From Endozoicomonas acroporae (GTDB lineage: Bacteria; Pseudomonadota; Gammaproteobacteria; Pseudomonadales; Endozoicomonadaceae): DNA of 60,557 nt. The translations under genes and the position numbers were made by a program. The notes beneath the pieces are model-generated. The model had not been told where the DNA came from. It saw nothing but the letters and a program-made list of their open reading frames with translations, and ran no database searches. The DNA lies in the NCBI RefSeq assembly GCF_002864045.1, contig NZ_PJPV01000102.1:1-60557 (forward strand), given 5' to 3'. Shown one piece after another: positions 45,907 through 55,429 of the stretch. Position 1 is the stretch's first letter, and every line of letters begins with the position of its first letter.

Positions 45907-48900
45907 ATGGACCCAATAAGTAGCAGCCACAGCCCGGTAAGGCACAGCTTTGAGGGCGGGGAGGTGTGTTCTGATACACAACCGTTGAAAGTTACACCAA
46001 CAGTATTGGCCGGTGAAAAAGCCCTGAAGGAAGCGGGCACATTCAGAGATGGTCAAGGGAAAAGCATTGTTAACAGGGAGGTTCGTGTTATTGCAGCGTC
46101 CGAACAGTCTCATGGCGTCAGTACACATGATCTGTTGAAATCAAGCCAGTGTACTTCGGAGCAAGTATCACTGTGTGAAGGTGCGCAACAGGACGTTAAA
46201 CCTCAGAGCACTGGACATGCTGAACAACAGACAGCTCCGGATCCGGAGATATTGGCCCGGCAGCTTGACGAAATAAAACAACAGATTATTGATCTCACCA
46301 GGGTTCATGGTGAGATACCCCATCAGGAATTGATCAGGTTTAAGTTGGCGGCTCTGTATATTCAGGAGAATTTCCTCATAAGAATGTTGTACGGCATGCC
46401 AAGTGAGCAGGAAGCATTCAGTGTGCTTCATTCTCTCGGAGACTTAATACCACCATCAAATGGCAATGCTCTCATCAAGGTGTTGAATTTATGGTGGCTT
46501 CCCGATAACGACAAATACTTTCCTGAAATTGAATCCTTAACGAAATTTTATTCCGTTTGTGAGCAGATGAAGGCAGTTGATAAGGAGTTGGAAAAATCTA
46601 TTGAGTCTATTGATAAAAACAAGCTTTTTCTAGAAGCTTTTGAGAAGTTGAAAAAAGCAGTTGTCTCATCAGAAGGGGACAGTGATAGCAATAGTTTAAG
46701 TTCTTTATCTTCAAAGTTACTCGCTAAAGAGTCAGAATGCAAAGAAGCCATGGTTAGAATAAGATCTATTATTGAAAAAGTTCACCATGAAACGGCTATG
46801 GCTGGCTATAATCGGTGCCAAATGCATAGCCCTGCTTCAGGTGATGTAGAAGAGTGTCGATACGGGGCTGAGCCGGGAGCCGTAAAAAGTAACAGTGCCA
46901 GGGAACAGCAGGAGGGACGATTGGCTGAAGTTGCAAGATCTCCCTTTAGTTTGACCAAACTTGATAAAATAGTGATTATTTTTCACCATCTCTACCAGGA
47001 ATATTATGATGATCATTATGTTGAAGTAGTTAATGCTGGTAATATTGACTTTCTTGATAATTACTTTAACGCACTTTTATTAGAAACAGAGTTGGCCGCT
47101 CATGAGAAAGAGATTGCCTATTTCGCTTTTCTTCAGGCATTGGGGCATTTTTACAACAAGGTAACTATGGAATACTCAATGTCATCCCATGGCTACTCTT
47201 CCGGGAAAAATGCTGCTGTAAAGTTAGCCCTCCCGGGACAGGTAAAAACATACAACCGTATTCTTCATAAAATGACGGTTGCCAGCGTTGAAAGAGGAAT
47301 CTGTCGTGCTGCTGACTATTGGGTTTTAAACTTTCTTGCTGCAGGATTTCTGATAAATTATCGCTGGAAAACCACTGACAGGGTCCAATTAGCCGCACTA
47401 AGCTCAGCATTGGAAAGATGCCCTAAACAGGAATCAGAGATTGCACTGGCAAAATGTACATGCTTTGCAATCGCAGAGGTCCTGGAGGATGTTGAAGTAT
47501 TTAGAAGTGTTGCTGAAAACTCGGCAAAATACAATACTCTGGCACTGTTAACCATGCTCTGGAATGATCTTGGGTTTTCCCGTTGGCCTTACTCTACCAC
47601 TTTGAATCCGGAAAAAGCACTTGAATACCTGGAATTCATTCAAGTTGAAATAAATGACCATAAAAATCAATCTGCTGAAATAGTCAAGAGAGCTATGGAT
47701 TATGCTTATGAATTAATTCTATTGATGCGAGGATCAACACGAAGTGCACGACTGCGTTCTGAAAGAGTCGCCCTGTATTACTATATGCTGGGTAATCCTT
47801 CCAAGGCATCAGCGCTTCTTGAATTTGCCAGGCATAAAAGCAAAACACTCTATTTTGGACTTTGCATGGCCTCAAAGGGTAAGTATCAATTAGCGGTTCA
47901 GTTTATTGAAAAGGACAACGTTAAAGATGTTTGTGTAAAAGCATTGTTAGGTATTCTTTACGAAAAGCTTGCCAGCTCTCAGGGTGAGTCAAGTGAACAA
48001 TTTACAGACCTGCTGAATAAAGCAGAACTTAACTATCGGGCGGTGATTGGTTCACGGCCTGAAATGAATAAATATCTTGCCATGTTGCTTGAAAAACGAG
48101 GAGACCTGCCAGGCTCACTGAAGCATTGGAAAGTTTACCGATGTTTTTTACATGACCTGGCTGATAAAAGTAATGTAAGGTCGGTCAGGTTTAAAATACC
48201 CATGGAGATTAAACTGGTTGGTGAAAAAGTTCTGCAATTGGAGAACCGGTTAGAGGAAATTCAATCTGAAAAAAATGCCCATTCATTATCGGGAGATAAT
48301 AAATTTCACCGTAAAGAGGCTGAGGGAAAGTCACCCGAAAGTGGACCTGCAAGGAAAAGCAAAGCCAGGAAAAAGAGCCCGCCTGCTGTCGTCAGAAGGC
48401 AAGCCTGCCAGGAACATTGCCAGGAGAAAAAGCTAACTGACGTCCAGAGTGAAAAGCACTTTGCTATTCAAATACCCGATCTTGAGTCAGAGCGAAACCT
48501 TGACAGTGAATCAGAGCTTGAGGAACAAGCTGACCATCATCAGCAACAAAGCCCGGACGAGAACCAATGGCAACTCGTTACTGGCAAGCCTGAACCGGTT
48601 CGCCTTAGTGTGAATCAGGGGGTTAAAATTCCTTTTGGCTTGTCAATAAAAGAAGTCGAGCGTCACTGGGTGTATACCCGCGCTTTCAGAAATGATTTAA
48701 CCAATCGGTTGCTCCTCCTTGACATAGGCCGGGAAAATTATAATGGGATTTTGGCAATCATTGATCAATATGTGGGTAAGATTGAAAATCCGGTAGCACA
48801 GTTACACTTTATCCAAAATAAACAGTGGCTGTTGAGATGCAAAAGCTTTGATAACCAGGCGCTGTATGCCCAATGTCGCTATTCCGGACAATCGATCCAG

Positions 48901-49269
48901 GCGGTAAAAGCAGAGTTACGGTTATCTATTTTGCAATGTGTGCATGAACAGGTGGAATCTGTTTTTCAGCAAGCCTTTCAGTGCCTGCCCTCATCACTTT
49001 GGTTCAGGAACCCCGAGTTGTTGAAAAAGGACATTAACTGTCTGATAGGTCACGTTCATCCTGAATTTTGTGTGCAGTTTGGTGCTCAATTCTCAACAGC
49101 GGCCCATGTCATGAAAGACATTTTCTGGGAGTTCACCTGCCAGAGGGGAAAAGGCCAGACGTGTCGCTCACTGTATGGCCACTCCCTTGACGACTATTCC
49201 GATTGGGCAGATAAGTTCTATGACTTTCGTAATTTTATCGATCCACAGCATGTCTCGGATGTTATTTAA
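45907..49269 (+). CDS. Giant orphan protein, tandem paralogue 2 (1120 aa)
   Basis: It is homologous to the preceding gene from the first residues (MDPISSSHSPVRHS versus [14 protein letters not shown]) to the last (NFIDPQHVSDVI versus [12 protein letters not shown]). The TPR-like centre ([20 protein letters not shown]) and C-terminal domain are the best conserved. The N-terminal ~250 residues, including a Ser/Asp-rich segment, and the basic linker (PARKSKARKKSPP) vary most. The 3' end overlaps the convergent dCMP deaminase gene by 8 bp. The upstream 40 bp resemble those of paralogue 1, so promoter or leader sequences were duplicated too. Confidence 0.75.
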   Translation: MDPISSSHSPVRHSFEGGEVCSDTQPLKVTPTVLAGEKALKEAGTFRDGQGKSIVNREVRVIAASEQSHGVSTHDLLKSSQCTSEQVSLCEGAQQDVKPQSTGHAEQQTAPDPEILARQLDEIKQQIIDLTRVHGEIPHQELIRFKLAALYIQENFLIRMLYGMPSEQEAFSVLHSLGDLIPPSNGNALIKVLNLWWLPDNDKYFPEIESLTKFYSVCEQMKAVDKELEKSIESIDKNKLFLEAFEKLKKAVVSSEGDSDSNSLSSLSSKLLAKESECKEAMVRIRSIIEKVHHETAMAGYNRCQMHSPASGDVEECRYGAEPGAVKSNSAREQQEGRLAEVARSPFSLTKLDKIVIIFHHLYQEYYDDHYVEVVNAGNIDFLDNYFNALLLETELAAHEKEIAYFAFLQALGHFYNKVTMEYSMSSHGYSSGKNAAVKLALPGQVKTYNRILHKMTVASVERGICRAADYWVLNFLAAGFLINYRWKTTDRVQLAALSSALERCPKQESEIALAKCTCFAIAEVLEDVEVFRSVAENSAKYNTLALLTMLWNDLGFSRWPYSTTLNPEKALEYLEFIQVEINDHKNQSAEIVKRAMDYAYELILLMRGSTRSARLRSERVALYYYMLGNPSKASALLEFARHKSKTLYFGLCMASKGKYQLAVQFIEKDNVKDVCVKALLGILYEKLASSQGESSEQFTDLLNKAELNYRAVIGSRPEMNKYLAMLLEKRGDLPGSLKHWKVYRCFLHDLADKSNVRSVRFKIPMEIKLVGEKVLQLENRLEEIQSEKNAHSLSGDNKFHRKEAEGKSPESGPARKSKARKKSPPAVVRRQACQEHCQEKKLTDVQSEKHFAIQIPDLESERNLDSESELEEQADHHQQQSPDENQWQLVTGKPEPVRLSVNQGVKIPFGLSIKEVERHWVYTRAFRNDLTNRLLLLDIGRENYNGILAIIDQYVGKIENPVAQLHFIQNKQWLLRCKSFDNQALYAQCRYSGQSIQAVKAELRLSILQCVHEQVESVFQQAFQCLPSSLWFRNPELLKKDINCLIGHVHPEFCVQFGAQFSTAAHVMKDIFWEFTCQRGKGQTCRSLYGHSLDDYSDWADKFYDFRNFIDPQHVSDVI

Positions 49270-49714
49270 TGGATACCTGCTCAATGGCAACGCCGTTTTC
49301 CCGACAGAATTGTGATAGTTCTTCCTGGGGATTGCGGTCGTACTGGATGTCATAAACAATGCGCCGGATACCGGCCGCTAACAGGTTTTTGGTGCATTGG
49401 TCACAGGGGCTGTGGGTCACATAAGCGGTAGCCCCCTCAATGGGAGTACCCAGCCGTGCTGCCCAGATAACCGCATTGAGTTCAGCATGAATTTCATGCC
49501 TGAGTGACCAGGGGTGGTGTTCTTCGTAGTCAGCCTCATTACAGTTGATATAGCCTGAAGGCGTGCCATTAACCCCTGTGGAAAGCACCCGTCCATCCTT
49601 GACCAGCAGACAGCCTACCTGAAGGCGCACACACTTTGATAATTTGGCCAGGGAGTGGGCCATCTCCATATACACAGAATCAACCGATCTAATGTCCTTG
49701 CTATCAGTGGCCAT
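49262..49714 (-). CDS. dCMP deaminase family protein (ComEB-like)
   Basis: The 150-aa zinc-dependent deaminase has the catalytic HAELNAVIWAA (His ligand, Glu proton shuttle) and the PCDQCTKNLLAAGI zinc cysteines, plus the deoxycytidylate-specific block GVNGTPSGYINCNE. It converts dCMP to dUMP for thymidylate synthesis. The aagga ribosome site lies 11 bp before the ATG. It follows hicAB in the same direction. Confidence 0.9.
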   Translation of the reverse strand: MATDSKDIRSVDSVYMEMAHSLAKLSKCVRLQVGCLLVKDGRVLSTGVNGTPSGYINCNEADYEEHHPWSLRHEIHAELNAVIWAARLGTPIEGATAYVTHSPCDQCTKNLLAAGIRRIVYDIQYDRNPQEELSQFCRENGVAIEQVSIK

Positions 49715-49769
49715 TGGTCATTTGTTCCTTGAGTTTTCTGAAAACGTCGTCTTTACGCTTACCAGACAC

Positions 49770-50102
49770 TTAATTCAGGCTCTGGCGCAATGCATCATTA
49801 ATAAACTGATTCAAACTGCGGTTACTGGCCGCTGCTGCCACACTGGCGGATTCGTGCAGATCCGGGTCAATACGCAGGTTCAGCTTGCCGGAGAAAGACT
49901 TGCGTGGCTCTATGCCTTCTTCCTGACAGGCCTCCAGAAACACTTTCAGGGAGACCTTGCCTTCCTGGTGCAGGCTTTTGACATCCGCTGCGTAAAAATC
50001 TGCTCCACCGTTCAGGCCAATAAATTCGCCCCGGAACAGGTCAATGTCCGGGTCGTAAGTAATGACAGCGGTATAGCCGTTGATGTTCATCTGGTTAATC
50101 AT
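49770..50102 (-). CDS. hicB: HicB-type antitoxin
   Basis: The 110-aa protein has a partially degraded RNase H-like N-terminal domain (GYTAVITYDPDIDLFRGEF) and a C-terminal ribbon-helix-helix segment (RIDPDLHESASVAAAASNRS ... NQFINDAL). It neutralises HicA and represses the operon. The start at 50102 overlaps the hicA stop (ATGA), giving translational coupling and removing a 9-codon extension. Confidence 0.9.
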   Translation of the reverse strand: MINQMNINGYTAVITYDPDIDLFRGEFIGLNGGADFYAADVKSLHQEGKVSLKVFLEACQEEGIEPRKSFSGKLNLRIDPDLHESASVAAAASNRSLNQFINDALRQSLN

Positions 50103-50353
50103 GGCGTCACTCCGTGGTTCTCCAGCCACCGGCGGATACTGGCCACCGCGCCCTTGTCGGTATCCGGTGACGGATGTGGGCGGTGAAAGATCCGTACCTC
50201 ACCAAACAGTACCACCTTGATCCGGCTGCCTTCACGCTCATTAATCGTGGCACCGAGAGCAAGAAACAGGTTTTCAATATCGGCCCAGTGAATGCTGCCG
50301 CTGACCGGTCTGGCAAACAGTTTGCGCAGTGTCGTGGCATGTTTCTTTTTCAT
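50099..50353 (-). CDS. hicA: HicA-type mRNA interferase toxin
   Basis: The 84-aa dsRBD-like toxin contains TLRKLFARPVSGSIHWADIE, GSRIKVVLFGEV and the histidine motif FHRPHPSPDTDK. The start at MKKKHATTL (50353) matches family length. Toxin-first order (hicA-hicB) is canonical. No strong ribosome site is visible before the ATG, which would keep toxin translation low. Confidence 0.9.
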   Translation of the reverse strand: MKKKHATTLRKLFARPVSGSIHWADIENLFLALGATINEREGSRIKVVLFGEVRIFHRPHPSPDTDKGAVASIRRWLENHGVTP

Positions 50354-50515
50354 TGTATTGATTGGTAAATAGTATAGTTGCAATGGTACCGGATAATAGT
50401 ACTATCGACAATAATCCGTTTATATGGCCTGCTCCCCCCCGCACTCTCTGACCCGTTGGCAGGCCGACTGAGAAACCGGGTATGGTGATTCATACCCACT
50501 TCGATAGCAACAGAT

Positions 50516-51730
50516 TCAGGCAGCCTGTGGCGTGGCTTCTGAAACATCGCTGGTTTTCATCAGACAGACACCGGAGATGGCAACTGCGATCAAGGTGATC
50601 GCTGACAGCGACAGGGTACCCGCTTCAGGCAGAAAGCCGATCAGCGCACTGATCAGTGTTGCCAGCAGCATCTCAATAAAGAAAATCAGGCCCGCTGCGG
50701 TACCCATATTCTCTTTCATATGTTCAGTGGCCCTGGCCTGACAGAGCGGCATAAACAGACCGAGGCCCAGTTCATATATAGCGATACCCGCAACATAGCC
50801 GGTAATGGATTGACCATCCGTTAGCAGACCGCTCACCAGGGAAACCATGGCACCAATCATCAGCAGGCTGCCAGCGACCAGCGTACTCTGGCTCCGACTC
50901 ATGTTGGCGGTCAGTTTTGGGCCCATGGATGCACTGAGCAGGTAGCTGGCAATAGCCACAGCAAACAGGTAGCCATAGGTGGCCGGAGAAATGCCTAACT
51001 GACCAATAACCACAAAGGAGCCTCCGGCAACAAACACAAAGGCTCCGGCAAATGCCGCACCGGCGGCGATGGTAAAGCGCAGGTAGCGGGCATCCGTCAG
51101 CACCGCTTTATAGCCTGCCAGCACAGAATTTTTCGATGTGGTTGCCGTGGTTGTTTCCTGTTTGTGTTCTGGCAAAAGCGTCAGTGCCAGTATCGCAATC
51201 ACCGCCATGGCTGCCATCACGTAAAAGCTGTACTGCCAGTCGGCATACTCCTGCAGATAACCGCCGACAATGGGTGCTGCCATGGGGGCAATGGTCAGGC
51301 AGCCGCCAATATAGGCCAGCATTTTCACTTCCATCTGGTCACGGTAATAGTCCCGGGCCATCATTCTGGCAACGGCAGTTCCGAAGCAGCCAAAAACGGC
51401 CTGGGCAAAACGGGCGGCAATGAACAGATAGATGCTATCCGTCAGCAAAGTGATTGCTGTTGCCGCAAGGTAAAGGGAATAGCCCATCAGCAGGGTTTTC
51501 TTTCGGCCCAAACGATCAGCCAATGGGCCGACAATCAGCATCGACAGGGAAAAACCCAGCATGAATAAACCAACACTCCATTGAGCGATCGCGGAGGTGG
51601 TGGCAAAAAACGCGGTGATTGCTGGCAGTGAGGGGGTGAAAATATCAATGGACACAGGTCCTACCACCGCAAACAGGGTCAGAAGAATCAGAACAAAAGC
51701 GGGGTGCTTTTCGGGAGTCAGGTGTCGCAT
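50516..51730 (-). CDS. Bcr/CflA-type MFS multidrug efflux transporter
   Basis: The 404-aa protein has twelve membrane segments and the MFS motif A GPLADRLGRKKTLL, with FTPSLPAITAFFATTSAIAQ typical of the Bcr/CflA drug:H+ antiporters. It would export chloramphenicol-like, bicyclomycin-like or sulfonamide compounds; the true substrate is unknown. Confidence 0.9.
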   Translation of the reverse strand: MRHLTPEKHPAFVLILLTLFAVVGPVSIDIFTPSLPAITAFFATTSAIAQWSVGLFMLGFSLSMLIVGPLADRLGRKKTLLMGYSLYLAATAITLLTDSIYLFIAARFAQAVFGCFGTAVARMMARDYYRDQMEVKMLAYIGGCLTIAPMAAPIVGGYLQEYADWQYSFYVMAAMAVIAILALTLLPEHKQETTTATTSKNSVLAGYKAVLTDARYLRFTIAAGAAFAGAFVFVAGGSFVVIGQLGISPATYGYLFAVAIASYLLSASMGPKLTANMSRSQSTLVAGSLLMIGAMVSLVSGLLTDGQSITGYVAGIAIYELGLGLFMPLCQARATEHMKENMGTAAGLIFFIEMLLATLISALIGFLPEAGTLSLSAITLIAVAISGVCLMKTSDVSEATPQAA

Positions 51731-51832
51731 GGTGGTCCGCTGATAAGTTGAAAAATAGGGAGATAATGCAACAGGTACGATTGATCAACAATCCGTGTTT
51801 ATGCCAATTATCAGGATGTTGATTGCTGTTTA

Positions 51833-51996
51833 TAAGTAGTTGGCCAAATGGAATAGTATATTTCTGGCTAAGTGGGCAGTTACTATGCAAGGCACAACGT
51901 AGGGAGCATAGCCGTAGCTATGTGACCGTAGTTGTAACGCCGCAGAGTGACTGCCCACTTAGTCAGAAAATACGATTTCATTTGGTTAACTACTTA
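51833..51996. repeat. Palindromic MITE-like element, family A, copy 2
   Basis: The same 164 bp as 114-277 with two differences. It lies intergenically between the MFS gene and the 318-aa orphan. Confidence 0.92.
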
Positions 51997-52202
51997 GAGC
52001 AGACATTAATTTAATTATGATGTCTGCGCTGGTTTGCCGGTGGAACTCAAGATTGATATAACCGCAAAGGGCTGTGAAACGGATTGACTGAATTCTTGAA
52101 CAACTACTCAGCGGGGCTGAACTATTTCCTGATCATCAGGTCTGAAATTGGTGACTGATTATCAGTCGATTTTTACGAACTAAATTATCGGGTGTTCAAA
52201 AA

Positions 52203-53159
52203 ATGATTACAGCTACTGCGCACACAAATTCACCGCAAGCAATCAGGCTTTCTGAGCTTGAGGGTGGTTCAGCTTCAGCTGCATCGGTTGATGTTAAATT
52301 CGGTGATACCTTCCGGACTATACAACCGGTTGTTGAGCCTGGAATTCTGCAACGGGCCAACGATGCAATCAATATAGATAGCTATGATTTTGTTAAGGAT
52401 AAATTTAATACAATACTGAAATCCAGACTTTGTTCACGAGTGTTGCTAGGAGTTAATGACGACCAGTGTATTTTTTCTTTAATCCCTGAAGGCTATCCAG
52501 AAACCAAAGTACGCGTACAATTTGCTCCTGATGCTCGGATTGTTAATCAGAAAAGCTTTGAGCGCCAATTAATGACCAGTGATAAGGCATTGATTGATCT
52601 GGCAATAAAAGGTGTAGAGGTGTTGGCCGGGCAATTCTCATTGCAGGGTCAGACTGTGGAATTGTGTGCGTTGGGGATCATTCGAAATTACATTCACAGT
52701 GACGATTTTAATGAAGTTTTTCGCAGTGTCGATTTAAATGCACTTTTATGGTTTCGTGATAGGGGGGATTATAGCCTCGTGATGTTAATGAATGATGATT
52801 CAGTTAAAGAGGGTGTTCCTTATTACACGGGAGGAGGGCTGGAAACAGGGGAATTAGAGGCTACAGATTGTTTTGGATTCAAATATGTTGCTAAGGGATC
52901 TGCTGAAGACCATCCTTTCGAAAAAAACCTTGGTCATGTTTACTCAAACACAGACAATCTTATTCATCGATTCGCTAATGCCAAATATGTCCCGGTTGAA
53001 ACTGAAAAGCAGCCGACTAAACTTTGGGAAAAGTATGTTGAACAGAGGTTATTGCATATTGTTATGACCCCCTCTTATGATACCCACCAGCCAGTGTCGT
53101 GGTTTATGTCCGTCGTGTCTGACTTATCCAGGCGAGTGCAATCCTGGGTTAATGGTTAG
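52203..53159 (+). CDS. Orphan protein, 318 aa
   Basis: There is no signal peptide and no recognised domain. The middle segment (VKVRVQFAPDARIVNQKSFE to GGGLETGELEATDCFGFKY) looks like a beta-rich fold. The C-terminus (WFMSVVSDLSRRVQSW) forms an amphipathic helix. AT-rich base use resembles the other orphan genes here. No good ribosome site is visible before the ATG. Confidence 0.6.
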   Translation: MITATAHTNSPQAIRLSELEGGSASAASVDVKFGDTFRTIQPVVEPGILQRANDAINIDSYDFVKDKFNTILKSRLCSRVLLGVNDDQCIFSLIPEGYPETKVRVQFAPDARIVNQKSFERQLMTSDKALIDLAIKGVEVLAGQFSLQGQTVELCALGIIRNYIHSDDFNEVFRSVDLNALLWFRDRGDYSLVMLMNDDSVKEGVPYYTGGGLETGELEATDCFGFKYVAKGSAEDHPFEKNLGHVYSNTDNLIHRFANAKYVPVETEKQPTKLWEKYVEQRLLHIVMTPSYDTHQPVSWFMSVVSDLSRRVQSWVNG

Positions 53160-53373
53160 TTGGTGATTTTTCACCCAGAGTCTCTGGTTATACATCAGTT
53201 GTCAGATAAAAGGCTGTCCTGTGCAGTACGCCGTCATCTGCGTAGCTCCGGGACTATTGCCCGTAGCGAGGATAGCGAGAAATTGAGAATAAAAATTCGG
53301 TTTTATCTGGCAAACAGGCCTGGGACCTGAAAAGGCCTGAATCACAGATCTTATAAGTTAACGTCATGAATAT

Positions 53374-54504
53374 ATGTGTTATTATCACTCACTGGTGATA
53401 TATCAGACTTCTTTGGGTCCGGCAGACTTCTGGACCGTGCATGGTAGGGTTAACTTGAGTTTTCTGAAATCAACTTTGCGGTTCTTTCACCATCATTTTT
53501 TGAAACTGAGCTGGCTGGCTTTGCTGATGGGGTTGCTGGGCCACTTTATGTTGTCCTGGGCGCTGATGTGGCTGGCCGGTGAATCAGCGCTTCTGCCTGT
53601 TGATCAGTGGTTCTATTTTTATGTCACAACATCGACCACCGTCGGCTATGGCGATCTGAGTCCGGGCACTGCCTCAGGGCGGGTTCTGGCCGCGTTGTTT
53701 ATTCTCCCCGGTGGCGTTGTGCTTCTCGCAGGAGGGTTGGGGAAGCTGTCATCATTTTTTCTCAGGTTATGGAGTAGAAGAATGCAGGGCAAAGGGGATT
53801 ACTCAGATTTGGACAATCATATTGTCATATTTGGCTGGAAGCGAAATCACACCCCGAAAATGTTGCAACTGATTTTTGGCGACAAACGTCGTGAGAATCG
53901 TAAGATACTGCTCTGTACCAGCCAGGAAATGGAGAATCCTTTTCCTGACCAGATTTTGTTTGCCCGAGGGGAAAGCCTGACGGAGCCGTCGTTTATTCAG
54001 CGAACCGGCATTGGCAATGCGGCCAGAGTGATCGTGTTCCGTGACTCCGATGATCAGACCCTGGCCACCTGCCTGAGTATTGCCGCGACGAAAACCAAAG
54101 CCCATGTTGTTGCCTGGTTTGAAAGCCAGCAGATGGTACACCTGCTTCAGTCCCACTGCCCGCAAATAGAGTGCCACAGTAATTTGTCCATGGAACTGCT
54201 GGTTCGCTCAGCCCAGGATCCGGGGTCTTCTCGTGTGCAGCAGCAACTGTTATCAACATTGACCGGGCCAACACAGTACAGTGTTCGCGTGCCTGAAAAT
54301 TTTGGAGGGACGACGTTTGGTCGACTGCTGGAGTTTTTTAAAATTCATCACGAAGCCATAGCCCTTGGAGTGGCCGGCTCTGCCACCGGAGATAACCTGA
54401 GATTAAATCCGCCCGGCAATGACCGGGTGGCAGCTGGACAAGTAGTTTATTACCTGTCCGCCCAGCGGATTCACGGACATGAAATTCAGTGGGAGCAGCT
54501 GTAG
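53374..54504 (+). CDS. Potassium channel with RCK (TrkA-N) domain
   Basis: The 376-aa protein has two membrane helices (LSWLALLMGLLGHFMLSWAL and VLAALFILPGGVVLLAGGLG) around the selectivity filter TTSTTVGYGDLSPGT (about residues 85-99). A cytoplasmic RCK/TrkA-N domain (HIVIFGWKRNHTPKMLQLIF, ARVIVFRDSDDQTLATCLSI) follows. It is a K+ channel gated by cytosolic ligands. The start is uncertain: 53374 (ATG) has no ribosome site, and a TTG at 53455 after tagggttaac is possible. Confidence 0.88.
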   Translation: MCYYHSLVIYQTSLGPADFWTVHGRVNLSFLKSTLRFFHHHFLKLSWLALLMGLLGHFMLSWALMWLAGESALLPVDQWFYFYVTTSTTVGYGDLSPGTASGRVLAALFILPGGVVLLAGGLGKLSSFFLRLWSRRMQGKGDYSDLDNHIVIFGWKRNHTPKMLQLIFGDKRRENRKILLCTSQEMENPFPDQILFARGESLTEPSFIQRTGIGNAARVIVFRDSDDQTLATCLSIAATKTKAHVVAWFESQQMVHLLQSHCPQIECHSNLSMELLVRSAQDPGSSRVQQQLLSTLTGPTQYSVRVPENFGGTTFGRLLEFFKIHHEAIALGVAGSATGDNLRLNPPGNDRVAAGQVVYYLSAQRIHGHEIQWEQL

Positions 54505-54523
54505 GCTGCGGTAATCAATCCTC

Positions 54524-54695
54524 TTAGGGTAGACATTAAGCGCCTACTCCCAGCTTCGGGAAGTTGAAGACCGAACCACGAAGGGCACGAAGAGCACAAA
54601 GAAGAGATTTTCTTTTCCTTCGTGCTCTTCGTGTCCTTCGTGGTTCCATTCAAAAGCCATTGAAAATGGAGGGGTAAGCTTAATGTCCACCCTGA
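54524..54695. repeat. Palindromic element, family B, copy 2, with nested foldback
   Basis: Outer inverted repeats ttagggtagacattaagc / gcttaatgtccaccctga match family B at 18671-18806. The interior is instead a second palindrome made of cacgaag/cttcgtg words (accacgaagggcacgaagag ... cttcgtgtccttcgtggt), related in style to the foldback at 16208-16328. One repeat family may have inserted inside another. Confidence 0.85.
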
Positions 54696-54855
54696 GTAGC
54701 CGGATTTTCATCAATGAAAAAAAGTGGTCCTTCAATCAAATATTTTAAACTTTTTTCTGGAAAGAAAGTCGGATGTTAGAGGAAATGTTTTAGTTTGATC
54801 TATCGCCGTAATAACTAACTAATTATATAGCCCTTATTTTCAGGAATTAATTATC

Positions 54856-55410
54856 ATGCAACCAACCCCGATTGCGCCGTCCAAACACTTGTTAGACTAT
54901 ATAGATTTTGATTTGCTTGCAGGTTCGGCCTGCTGTGGAGTTTTTGGTCACAGTTTCGGTAGCATCGTTTGCCCTTTAACACCTGTACCTGTTGGTTTTA
55001 TGACATTTTGCGGTCCCAATCTCCTGGCTGGCACCCTGAATCGTCGCAGCATTGCCTGGCATCAATACACTACTGGACTAATGCTCAAAAACAAACATCA
55101 GTTAAACAATGCACTAGTGGAAAGGTTTGAACAATTATCGGACAGGCTGAGACAGAGTACTTTGAAACTTACCGAAAACCAGACAAAAATTGAGAATCTT
55201 GAAAAGGTTATTAAGGAATTGAACAAAAAGCCAATGGAAAAGCTGGATCAATTATACAGGGAACAAAAAGAGATTAATGAGAGCTGCAAAACAAATCGTG
55301 AGGAAATTGCTGCCCTCCGGGAACTATTAAACAAACCAACGTTGGTAACTTACCAGCCTGCACCATTGAACCAACTATCCACAGACACTGCACAACAAAA
55401 AAACAAGTAG
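54856..55410 (+). CDS. Hypothetical protein with hydrophobic N-terminus and coiled coil
   Basis: The 184-aa product has a Cys/Gly-rich, weakly hydrophobic N-terminal third (LAGSACCGVFGHSFGSIVCP) and then a long coiled coil (LRQSTLKLTENQTKIENLEK ... MEKLDQLYREQKEIN). The ATG has agga 9 bp upstream. It is not recognised. Its 3' end is close to the IS1380-type remnant on the other strand. Confidence 0.55.
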   Translation: MQPTPIAPSKHLLDYIDFDLLAGSACCGVFGHSFGSIVCPLTPVPVGFMTFCGPNLLAGTLNRRSIAWHQYTTGLMLKNKHQLNNALVERFEQLSDRLRQSTLKLTENQTKIENLEKVIKELNKKPMEKLDQLYREQKEINESCKTNREEIAALRELLNKPTLVTYQPAPLNQLSTDTAQQKNK

Positions 55411-55429
55411 TTGCCCTGGATAGCTCCAA

